A stretch of DNA of 64,000 bases from the NCBI RefSeq assembly GCF_021245725.1, contig NZ_JAJGSX010000001.1:765422-829421 (forward strand). Direction: 5' to 3'. Origin of the DNA: Pseudonocardia sp. TRM90224 (lineage in GTDB: Bacteria; Actinomycetota; Actinomycetes; Mycobacteriales; Pseudonocardiaceae). A program made the position numbers and the translations under genes. Positions 30,699 to 38,857 of the stretch are shown here, piece after piece (positions within the stretch are counted from its first letter, which is position 1; each line of letters opens with the position of its first letter). Below the pieces are notes generated by a model, which was given only the letters and a program-made list of their open reading frames with translations, was not told the DNA's origin and ran no database searches.

Positions 30699-32965
30699 CG
30701 GCCACTGGCGGCGGCCGGCTGGAGATCATCGGCGTCCGCCACCACAGCCCCGCCTGCGCCCAGCTCGTCCGCGAGCGGATCACGGCGCTGCGACCGGCAT
30801 TCGTGCTGGTGGAGGGGCCGTCCGACATCAACGGCCGGCTCGCCGAGCTCCGGCTGGGCCACACGCTGCCCGTCGCGGTGTTCAGCTACCTCCGCGTGGA
30901 GAACGGCACCCGCGCGTCGTGGACCCCGTTCTGCGACCACTCCCCGGAGTGGATCGCGCTGACCGAGGGGCACGCGGCCGGCGCGGACGTCCGGTTCATC
31001 GACCTGCCGGCGTGGCACCCCGCGTTCGCCGACCGGACGAACCGGTACGCCGACGCGGAGCAGCGCTACGCCGACGCCGTCGACCGGCTCTGCCAGGAGT
31101 TCGCGATCGACAACTCCGACGCGCTGTGGGACCACCTCGTCGAGACCGGGCCCGACGGTGACCTCGGCGAGCGCCTCGCGATCTACTTCGACGGCGTGCG
31201 CGGCGACGCGACGGCGGGCGCCTCCGACCAGGCCCGCGAGGCGTACATGGCCAGGTGGATCCGGGCTGCGCTGGCCGAGGCACCTCCCGGGGCCGGCCCG
31301 GTGCTCGTCGTCTGCGGCGGGTTCCACCGCCCGGCGCTGCTGGCTGCTGCCGAGCGGCCCGAGCCCGGCTGGCCGGAGGTGCCCGCCCCGCCCGAGGGCG
31401 CGGTCGGGGGCAGCTACCTCGTGCCGTACTCGCACCGGCGGCTCGACGCCTTCGAGGGCTACCAGTCCGGGCTCCCCTCCCCCGGCTTCTACCAGCGGCT
31501 TTGGGACGAGGGTGCGGAGTCGGCCGCGGCCTGGCTGATGGACTCGGTGGTCGCCCGGCTGCGACGCCGGAAGCAGCACGTCTCCACCGCGCACGTCATC
31601 GCCGCGACCACGCAGGCGCGCGCGCTCGCCGCCGTCCGCGGGCACCGGCACCCCGCCCGCACCGACGTGCTCGATGCGCTGGTGTCCACGCTCGTCGCGG
31701 AGGGCCTGGAGGAGCGGCTGCCGTGGACCGTCCGCAACCCGCAGCTCGCGGGCGCGCACCCGGTCGTGGCCGAGATGGTCGCGGCGCTGACCGGCGACCG
31801 CACCGGGCGGCTGGCGCCCGGCACCCCGCATCCGCCGCTGCCGGCCGCGGTCGATGCCGAGCTGGCCGCGCTCGGGCTCGACGGCCGCGGACCGCTCGCA
31901 CTCGATCTCACCGCGGAGGACGGTCTGCTGCGCAGCCGCGTGCTGCACCGGCTGCGGGTCCTGCGGGTGCCAGGGTTCGAGCGGACGAGCGGTCCGCGCA
32001 GCGGACGTGATCCCGTCGCCCGCGAGGAGTGGCGGCTCACCCCGTCCGACCTGCGGCTCTCCGCGCTGATCGAGGCCGCGGCCTTCGGCGCGACGCTCGC
32101 CGACGCCGCCGAGCACGCGCTCGCCGAGCGGGTCGTCGAGGCACGCGGCGACGTCGCTGTGCTGGCGAGCGTGCTGTTCGACGCCGTGCTGTGCGGGACC
32201 GGCGCGCTCGCGGGTCGGGTCGGCCCGCTGATCGCCGCCGCGGTCGCCGACACCAGCGACGTCCCGGCGCTCGGTGCGGCGCTGGCCTCGGTACTCGGGC
32301 TGTGGCGGCACGACCGGCTGCTCGGCGCGGCCGGCGACCCCGGGCTCGCCGGGATCGTCGATGCGGCAGCTCGGCGCCTGGTCTGGCTGCTCGAGGGCAT
32401 CCGCGGTGGACCGCAACCGGCCGATCCCGGACGGCTGGCCGCCGTCGTGGCGTTGCGCGACGCCGTGCGCCACGCGGCCGGGGTGCTGACCGTCGACCGG
32501 GCCGACGTGGTCGCGATGGCCGGCCGGATCGGCCCTGAGGTGCCGCCCGATCTGCGGGGGGCGGCCGCCGGCCTGCGCTGGTCGCTCGGCGAACCGGCCG
32601 AACCGGCCGAACTGGATGTCCCGTGGGCGCCGAAGATCGTCGGCGACTGGCTGGCCGGGCTGTTCGCGCTGGCCAGGGAGGAGGTGCTCACCACCCCGTC
32701 GCTGGTGGCGACCCTCGACGACCTCGTCGGCGAGCTGACGGACGCCGATTTCCTGGTCGCGCTGCCGGCACTGCGGCAGGCGTTCGAGTTCTTCCCGCCG
32801 CGCGAGCGCGCGCAGTTCGCCGAGCTGCTGCTGAACCGCCGTGGCCACCAGGGGGACGGGCGGGCGCTGCTGCGCACGACGGTCGACCCGCTGCTCCTGG
32901 CCGAGGCCGCGGCGTTGGAACACGCGGTCGACGAGATCCTCACGAGGGAAGGGTTGCTGCCGTGA
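30695..32965 (+). CDS. DUF5682 family protein (YehM-like)
   Basis: The 756-residue protein belongs to the family represented by E. coli YehM. The conserved N-terminus reads LEIIGVRHHSPACAQLVRERI and VLVEGPSDI, resembling the TraB/ChaN-like fold with conserved HH and E. It is followed by VRFIDLPAWHPAF and a long helical region containing the RRLDAFEGYQSGLPSPGFY motif. The GTG start overlaps the MoxR stop (GTGA), and its own stop overlaps the vWA gene in the same way, giving one coupled translation unit. It is likely a structural or enzymatic partner of the MoxR-vWA pair. Function unproven. Confidence 0.88.
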   Translation: MTATGGGRLEIIGVRHHSPACAQLVRERITALRPAFVLVEGPSDINGRLAELRLGHTLPVAVFSYLRVENGTRASWTPFCDHSPEWIALTEGHAAGADVRFIDLPAWHPAFADRTNRYADAEQRYADAVDRLCQEFAIDNSDALWDHLVETGPDGDLGERLAIYFDGVRGDATAGASDQAREAYMARWIRAALAEAPPGAGPVLVVCGGFHRPALLAAAERPEPGWPEVPAPPEGAVGGSYLVPYSHRRLDAFEGYQSGLPSPGFYQRLWDEGAESAAAWLMDSVVARLRRRKQHVSTAHVIAATTQARALAAVRGHRHPARTDVLDALVSTLVAEGLEERLPWTVRNPQLAGAHPVVAEMVAALTGDRTGRLAPGTPHPPLPAAVDAELAALGLDGRGPLALDLTAEDGLLRSRVLHRLRVLRVPGFERTSGPRSGRDPVAREEWRLTPSDLRLSALIEAAAFGATLADAAEHALAERVVEARGDVAVLASVLFDAVLCGTGALAGRVGPLIAAAVADTSDVPALGAALASVLGLWRHDRLLGAAGDPGLAGIVDAAARRLVWLLEGIRGGPQPADPGRLAAVVALRDAVRHAAGVLTVDRADVVAMAGRIGPEVPPDLRGAAAGLRWSLGEPAEPAELDVPWAPKIVGDWLAGLFALAREEVLTTPSLVATLDDLVGELTDADFLVALPALRQAFEFFPPRERAQFAELLLNRRGHQGDGRALLRTTVDPLLLAEAAALEHAVDEILTREGLLP

Positions 32966-34080
32966 CCGACCCGACGCTGGAGCGGTGGCGGCTCGTGCTC
33001 GGTGAGCCGGGAGCGAGGTGCGCACCGGCCGGGCTCCCGGCCGACGCCGCGGCGCGTGATGCCGCGCTCGACTGGCTCTACGGGCGCGATCCCGAACTGG
33101 CCCGTCGTGGGGTCCGCACGGGCGGCGACGCCCCGTCGCTGGTCACGGCCGTCGACTGGCTCGACGACGTGCACCGGCTCTTCCCCAAGGAGACGATCGA
33201 GCGGCTGGAGCGCGACGCCGTCGAGCGCTACGGGATCGAGGAGATCGTCACGGATCCGGCCGTGCTGGAGCGGGTCGAGCCGAATTCCGCGCTGCTGCGT
33301 GCCGTGCTGCGCACGAAGCACCTGATGAACCCGGAGCTGCTGGACATGGCCCGGCGGATCATCGCCTCCGTGGTGCGGCAGCTGCTCGAACAGCTCGCCA
33401 CGGAGGTGCGGACCAGCGTCGCGGGACCGCGGCTGCGGCGGCCGAGCCTGGTGCCGAACTCGCGGAACTTCGATTTCCACGCCACCCTGCGGGCCAACCT
33501 CCGCCGCTACGACCCCGAGCTGCGGCGCATCGCGATCGAGCGGCCGAAGTTCGTCTCCCGGTCCCGGCGGCACGTCGAGCGGTGGCAGCTCGTGCTGCTC
33601 GTCGACCAATCCGGTTCGATGGTCGGCTCGGTGATCCACGCGGCCGTCACGGCGGCCTGCCTGTGGTCGGTGCCGGGCCTGCGCACGCATCTCGTCGCGT
33701 TCGATACGGCGGTGGTCGATCTCACCGACGACGTCGCCGACCCGGTCGAGCTGCTGATGCGGGTGCAGCTGGGCGGCGGGACCGACATCGCGAACGCCGT
33801 CGAGTACGGGGCCGGGTTGATCGACAACCCGCGGCGGGCCATCGTCGCGGTGATCTCCGACTTCTACGAGGGCGGCAGCGAGGCATCGCTGGTCAGGCGG
33901 GTGCGCTCGCTCGTCGAGCAGGGCACCACCGTGATCGGGTTGGCCGCACTCGACACCGAGGCGAACCCGGACTACGACCGCGGCACGGCCGCCCGGCTCG
34001 TCGAGGCCGGGGCGCACGTCGGCGCCATGACACCGGGCGAGCTGGCCGCGTTCGTCGCCGATTGCCTTGCGGGCCGGTGA
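32962..34080 (+). CDS. von Willebrand factor A domain protein (YehP-like)
   Basis: The 372-residue protein has an all-helical N-terminal half and a C-terminal vWA domain with a complete metal-ion-dependent adhesion site: DQSGSM at 215-220, GGTD at 272-275 and SD at 299-300. vWA proteins of this type act as adaptors that deliver substrates to MoxR ATPases. The GTG start overlaps the DUF5682 stop. No signal peptide or membrane segment is present, so it is cytoplasmic. Confidence 0.92.
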   Translation: MTDPTLERWRLVLGEPGARCAPAGLPADAAARDAALDWLYGRDPELARRGVRTGGDAPSLVTAVDWLDDVHRLFPKETIERLERDAVERYGIEEIVTDPAVLERVEPNSALLRAVLRTKHLMNPELLDMARRIIASVVRQLLEQLATEVRTSVAGPRLRRPSLVPNSRNFDFHATLRANLRRYDPELRRIAIERPKFVSRSRRHVERWQLVLLVDQSGSMVGSVIHAAVTAACLWSVPGLRTHLVAFDTAVVDLTDDVADPVELLMRVQLGGGTDIANAVEYGAGLIDNPRRAIVAVISDFYEGGSEASLVRRVRSLVEQGTTVIGLAALDTEANPDYDRGTAARLVEAGAHVGAMTPGELAAFVADCLAGR

Positions 34081-34087
34081 CGCGCCG

Positions 34088-35944
34088 ATGACACCCCAGC
34101 GGACCGACCTGCTCGGGCTCACCCCCGACATGCTGGCTGCGTTGGCCAACCGCGGGCTGGTCAAGCGCGCGACGAAGGACATCGAGGCCGGCACCGGGCC
34201 CGTCATCTCGATGGACGGCGACACGCTGGTGGCGACGTTCCCCGACTCGGTGGTGACGACGCTGCCCGCCGGCCGCGGACTCGACGGGGCGAGCTGCAGC
34301 TGCGGCGCATCGATGTGCCGGCACCGGATCGGGCTCGTGCTGGCCTACCAGCGCTCGGCGGAACCGGCGGCCGAGGCGTTCACACCGTGGTCGCCCGGCG
34401 ACATCGACGACGACGCGCTCATCGCAGCCTTCGGGGCCCGCACGGTGACGGCCGCGCGCCGGCTGGGCGGCGCCGGGCTCGCCGCGACCGTCCGGTGGCC
34501 CTCGGCAGACGACCCGGTGGCCACCGTCGCGCTGCCCTCCTGCACCGTCCGCTTCCTCGTTCCCGGACGCCTGGAGTTCGTCGACACCGATGCCGCGGCG
34601 GCCGTGCGCGGCCAGATGATCGTGCTGGCCGTGTGGGCCTGCCGGGAGCCGCAGGTCGAAAAGGCCCAGGTCGAGCCGGTCGGAGTGGCGCCGGGGACGC
34701 TCGCGGCCGTCGAGCTGGCCGGCGAGGTGCTCACGATCGGTGTGGCGAACGCCGGGCCGGAGCTGGCCGCACACGTGCGCCGGGTGCGTGCCGACCTCGA
34801 CGCGCACAACCTGCGCTGGCCCGTCGCGGCGCTCGACGAGCTGGGCGAGCAGCTGGCTGCCTACGCGGAACGCCGGGCCGCGCACTCGACGGCACGGGTG
34901 GCCGAGCTGATCAGCGAGCTGCACGTGCGCCACCGCGTCGGCGGGCGCCCCGCGTCGGCCCCGCGGGTGCTGGGCACCGAGGAGGCCGCCGAGACCCCGC
35001 TGCGGCAGATCCGGCTGGTGAGCCTCGGCTGCCGGCTGCTCGACGCGCACACCGCGCAGGTGTTCCTCGCCGACCCGACCGGCGACTCCGTGCTCGTCCT
35101 GGAACGGCGCTGGGAACCCGGGGCCGACAACAAGACGGGGCCCGCGCTCGCGTCGCGGCGGCTCGCCGGTTCGACGCTCGGCGCGCTCGCCCGCTCCAAC
35201 GTGGTGACGGCGTCGGCGGTGCGCAGCGCCACCCGGCGAGTGCGCATCGGGACGAGTCGGGTCGCCGCCACGTCCATCACGCCGGTCGGCACCGCGTGGA
35301 CGGCGCTCGTCACCACCGACTACGCCGAGCTGTCGGAGCGGCTCGCCGCCCGGCCGCCGCGGTTCGTGCGGCCGCGGCTGGAGGCCGAGTCGGTGCACGT
35401 GCTGGAGATCGCCGAGCTGCGTGACGTGGCCTATTTCCCCGGCGCGCAACGCCTCGACGCCCTGGTCGCCGACCGGAGCGGCACAACGGCCGTCGTGTCG
35501 GTGGACCACCGCGCGTGGGCGCCGGGAGCGCTCGACGCCGTCGCCGCGGCGTTGGCGGACGCGCCGCGAGCGGTCAGCGGCTCCGTCCGGCGTGCCAACG
35601 GGGTGCTCACCGTCGACCCGATCGCGCTGCTGACCGGTTCGGGCGTGGTCGTGCCCGACCTCACGGCGCCGACACGCACCCGGATCGGCCATGGGGTCGA
35701 CACCCGCGACCCGTTGACGGCCGTCATCGACGCTGCAACCGGCGTGCTGGCCGACGCCGCACACCACGGCCTCACGAACCTGCCCCGCGGATACGGCGAG
35801 CGCGTCCGTGCCGCGGCGGCCGAGCTGGACCGGCACGCGCTGCGGACGGCGGGCGCGGCGCTGGTGGCGTTCGCCGCGGAGCCCTCGGTGCCGGCGTGGG
35901 TGGCGGCGCACGTACGACTGGTGCTGACGGCGGAGTACCGCTAG
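34088..35944 (+). CDS. SWIM zinc-finger protein (YehQ-like)
   Basis: The 618-residue protein has a SWIM zinc finger near the N-terminus: Cys70, Cys72, Cys77 and His79 in CSCGASMCRH. SWIM fingers bind DNA or protein. The rest is mixed alpha/beta with no enzyme motif that I recognise. The ATG at 34088 lies 7 bases after the vWA stop. It is the last gene of the locus and is followed by two intergenic palindromes (35971-36045 and 36079-36137). Confidence 0.88.
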   Translation: MTPQRTDLLGLTPDMLAALANRGLVKRATKDIEAGTGPVISMDGDTLVATFPDSVVTTLPAGRGLDGASCSCGASMCRHRIGLVLAYQRSAEPAAEAFTPWSPGDIDDDALIAAFGARTVTAARRLGGAGLAATVRWPSADDPVATVALPSCTVRFLVPGRLEFVDTDAAAAVRGQMIVLAVWACREPQVEKAQVEPVGVAPGTLAAVELAGEVLTIGVANAGPELAAHVRRVRADLDAHNLRWPVAALDELGEQLAAYAERRAAHSTARVAELISELHVRHRVGGRPASAPRVLGTEEAAETPLRQIRLVSLGCRLLDAHTAQVFLADPTGDSVLVLERRWEPGADNKTGPALASRRLAGSTLGALARSNVVTASAVRSATRRVRIGTSRVAATSITPVGTAWTALVTTDYAELSERLAARPPRFVRPRLEAESVHVLEIAELRDVAYFPGAQRLDALVADRSGTTAVVSVDHRAWAPGALDAVAAALADAPRAVSGSVRRANGVLTVDPIALLTGSGVVVPDLTAPTRTRIGHGVDTRDPLTAVIDAATGVLADAAHHGLTNLPRGYGERVRAAAAELDRHALRTAGAALVAFAAEPSVPAWVAAHVRLVLTAEYR

Positions 35945-35970
35945 CCGGGCCGCCCCGCCCACCTCGCGCA

Positions 35971-36045
35971 ACCAAACTCCCCACCGTTTTGGGCACTTGC
36001 GCGCCGATTTGGCGCGCATCCGCCCAAACGGTGGGGAAGTTTGGT
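35971..36045. repeat. Dispersed palindromic element, family A, copy 3 (loop type I)
   Basis: Inverted arms of 23 bases (35971-35993 and 36023-36045) match except for small indels, with the nested GCGCGCC/GGCGCGC stem in the loop. It lies 26 bases after the stop of the SWIM gene. The 295-base interval 35945-36239 holds this element, one family B element, and no supported gene. Confidence 0.85.
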
Positions 36046-36078
36046 CAGCAGTGGCCGGTGGATGTATGCGTTGCGCAC

Positions 36079-36137
36079 GAGGGCAGCAAAGCCACTTTCC
36101 GGCCCTCACAGGGCAGGAAAGTGGCTTTCCTGCCCTC
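36079..36137. repeat. Dispersed 59-bp palindromic element, family B, copy 2
   Basis: The outer 20-base arms are near-perfect (GAGGGCAGCAAAGCCACTTT against AAAGTGGCTTTCCTGCCCTC, one mismatch). The right half is also a self-contained palindrome around TGG. It lies 34 bases after a family A element and 102 bases before the LuxR-type gene. Confidence 0.85.
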
Positions 36138-36239
36138 CCCCACGCCACGGGATTCCCGGCAGGCGTATCAGAGAGACCTCGGCTTTGCTCTCTTGTCGGC
36201 AGCGATTTCGCCGGTCGGGGGGAGCAGGGTGGTGACGAG

Positions 36240-38774
36240 GTGCTGGTCGCAACGCAGCCGCCGTTCGTGGGTCGAGCCGCCGAGCTGAGCTTCCTCGCCC
36301 GGTCGCTCTCGCACATCAGGCCGGGGGTCGTGGTCGTCGAGGGCGAGGCCGGGATCGGCAAGACCCGGCTGGTCACGGAGGCGCTGGACCGCCAGGGGCC
36401 GGGGCTGCGGGTGGTGCGGGCGGCCGGCGATCCGGCGCATGACGGGATCGTCGCCCGCTTGTCGGGCAGCTCCGCCGCGGATCGGCGCCGCGCCGGCGCG
36501 GTGTTCGACCGGATGGTGTGCACCGGGCCCGCGACCGTTGTGGTCGAGGACGTGCGGTGGACGGAGCCGGGGTGGCTCGACGCGATCCCCGCGCTGGTGG
36601 AGCGGGTGGAGCGGCGGCCCATCCGGCTGCTGCTCACCACCCGGCCGAGCGTGCGGGGGCCGGCCGCCGAGCGGGTGTTGGCGCTGGTGGAGGGCGAGCG
36701 GCTGGCCGTCGGCGGGCTCGGCATGGAGGAAACCGCTCAGCTGGCCCGGGCCGTGGCACCGCCGATCGCGATGGTGCCGAGCGACCTGGCCGAGCGGACC
36801 GGTGGCAACCCGGCGCTGACGATCGCGCTGGCCGCCGCGCCGGGTGGGCAGATGCCGCGCCGCATCTCCGCCGTGCTGATCGGGCAGCTGGAGCCGCTGC
36901 CTCGGGCGACCGTCGAAGCCTTGCGCGTGGCGTCGGTGCTCGGCCGCTCGTTCGCCGTGTCCGACCTGGCCGCGCTGCTCGGCCGGCCCGCCGCGTGGCT
37001 CGTGCCCGTGCTCGACCCGGCCCTGCGCGCCGGGATGCTCGTCGACGACGGCCGCCGGTTGGGGTTCCGACCAGGCCTGTTGCAAGAGGCGATCTACGTC
37101 GACATCCCGCCCGCGATGCGCGCGGCGCTGCACGCCGACGCCGGCCGGGTGCTGGCGGCGGCGGGCGCGTCGGCCGCCACTGTCGTGCACCACCTCGCCG
37201 AGAGCACCGGTCCCGATGTGGATCCGCTGCCGCGGCAGCTGCGGTCCACCGCGCTCGACGTGCTGCCGCAAGCGCCCGCGGTGGCGGTCGACCTGCTCCG
37301 CTGCGCGTCCAGGCTCGCGACGGCTGCCGACCGCGACACCGCGCTGAGCGCGCTCGCCGCGGCGCACCTGCGTTCCGGCGCCGCCCAGGAGGCGGAGCGG
37401 ATGGCCCGTGAGGTGCTCGCGCGACCGCACGAGTTGCCGGCCGGGGGCGCGATGGTGACGCTCGTCGAGGCGCTGCAGGTGCAGGACCGCATGGCCGAGG
37501 CGGCCGTCGAATGCGCCGTGTTCCTCGCCGAGCACGAGCTGCGCCCGGCCGTCCGGGCCCGGTTGCGCGCCGAGCGGGCCAAGGCGCTGGTGCTCGGCCG
37601 CGACTCGACCGCCGCAGCGGCGGAAGCTGCGGGAACGGGAACGCAGGATCCGACCGCGCTCTGCCTCTCGCGTGCCGTGCTCGCGCTCGTCGCGAGCGGG
37701 CGCGGGCGCACCCGGCTGGCGCTCGACCTCGGTGGCGACGCCGTGCGGCGCGGGTTGCGGATCGACGGGCCGAGCGCGGCGGCGTTCGCGAGGTACGCCC
37801 ATGCCGTGGCGCTGCTGCGTGCCGATCGCGTCGCGGACGCCTTCCAAGAGATCACCGCCGGGTCGGCCGCTGCCGACCCGCTGACCGTCGACCGGTTCCG
37901 GCAGCTCAGAGCCGTGTTGCTGTACCGGACGGGACGGTGGGACGAGCTGCCGGCACAACCAGGCGAACCGGTGGAGCGGATGGTTGCCGCGCTGGTCGAA
38001 CTGCACCACAACGACCTCGACCGAGCCGACGCGCTGCTCGCCACCGGGATGCCCGACGCGTTCTGGGCCGCGTACGCCCGCGGGCGGTGCGCGGAGGCCC
38101 GTGGCCGGCTCCACCTCGCGCTCGACGAGCTGCGGCGGGCCTGGGCCGTCTCGACGCGGCAGGACGGTGTGGCCGACTACGCGGTGACCGGCCCCGACCT
38201 GGTCCGGATGCTGGTCGCGGCGGGCCGTCGCACCGACGCGGTCGCCGTCGCCGCGCAGGTCGCCGAGATCGCCGAGCGCGGCACCGGGCCCGGCGCGCAG
38301 GCGGCGGCGCTGCGCTGCGCGACCTTGCTGGGCGACCCGGACGCCGCGACGCGGCTGGTCGAGCTGCTCCCGGAGCTGCCCTTCCCGCACATGTCCGCGG
38401 TCGCCCGGGAGGAAGCCGCCGCAGTGCTCACCATCGGGCAGGTGGAGCAGCTGCAATCGGCCCGCGACAGGTTCCGCGAGCTCGGCGCACAGCGCGACCT
38501 CGCCAGGGTCGAGGCGACGCTGCGCGGGTTGGGGGTGCGCGGTGGCGCGCGCGGGAAACAGACGGCCGCCGCGCGCGGCTGGGCGAGCCTGACCCGCGCC
38601 GAGCTGCAGGTCGTCCGGCTCGCGACCCAGGGCATGACCAACCGTGAGATCGCCGAGCAGCTGTACGTCTCGCCGCGAACCGTCGAGACCCACCTGACGC
38701 ACGTATTCGCGAAGCTCGACCTCTCCGGGCGGCCCGAGCTGCGTGCTGCTGCTGCCTCCCATCGGATGGTCTGA
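36240..38774 (+). CDS. LuxR-family regulator with AAA ATPase domain (LAL type)
   Basis: This 844-residue protein is a large ATP-binding LuxR-family (MalT-like) regulator. The N-terminal ATPase has Walker A GEAGIGKT near residue 36-43 and a Walker B-like TVVVEDVRWTEP. The middle is helical, TPR-like. The C-terminal LuxR helix-turn-helix is LTRAELQVVRLATQGMTNREIAEQLYVSPRTVETHLTHVFAKLDLSGR. The GTG at 36240 is the only start close to the domain boundary, and GGGGGGAG lies 14 bases upstream, somewhat far. It sits directly upstream of the HAD-M28 and zincin genes in the same direction, which are its plausible targets. Confidence 0.87.
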   Translation: MLVATQPPFVGRAAELSFLARSLSHIRPGVVVVEGEAGIGKTRLVTEALDRQGPGLRVVRAAGDPAHDGIVARLSGSSAADRRRAGAVFDRMVCTGPATVVVEDVRWTEPGWLDAIPALVERVERRPIRLLLTTRPSVRGPAAERVLALVEGERLAVGGLGMEETAQLARAVAPPIAMVPSDLAERTGGNPALTIALAAAPGGQMPRRISAVLIGQLEPLPRATVEALRVASVLGRSFAVSDLAALLGRPAAWLVPVLDPALRAGMLVDDGRRLGFRPGLLQEAIYVDIPPAMRAALHADAGRVLAAAGASAATVVHHLAESTGPDVDPLPRQLRSTALDVLPQAPAVAVDLLRCASRLATAADRDTALSALAAAHLRSGAAQEAERMAREVLARPHELPAGGAMVTLVEALQVQDRMAEAAVECAVFLAEHELRPAVRARLRAERAKALVLGRDSTAAAAEAAGTGTQDPTALCLSRAVLALVASGRGRTRLALDLGGDAVRRGLRIDGPSAAAFARYAHAVALLRADRVADAFQEITAGSAAADPLTVDRFRQLRAVLLYRTGRWDELPAQPGEPVERMVAALVELHHNDLDRADALLATGMPDAFWAAYARGRCAEARGRLHLALDELRRAWAVSTRQDGVADYAVTGPDLVRMLVAAGRRTDAVAVAAQVAEIAERGTGPGAQAAALRCATLLGDPDAATRLVELLPELPFPHMSAVAREEAAAVLTIGQVEQLQSARDRFRELGAQRDLARVEATLRGLGVRGGARGKQTAAARGWASLTRAELQVVRLATQGMTNREIAEQLYVSPRTVETHLTHVFAKLDLSGRPELRAAAASHRMV

Positions 38775-38857
38775 GCGCCGCGTACGGGGGTTTGCCGGAT
38801 GTTTCGGCCGCCCGTCGCGACGAGCATCAACAGCCCCGTTCGACTGGAGGTTGTGCG

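Noticed and set aside
35997..36239. N-terminal extension of the LuxR-type gene, open back to 35997.
   Set aside because: It would translate through a family A and a family B palindrome and has no family similarity; the GTG at 36240 sits just before the conserved ATPase domain.
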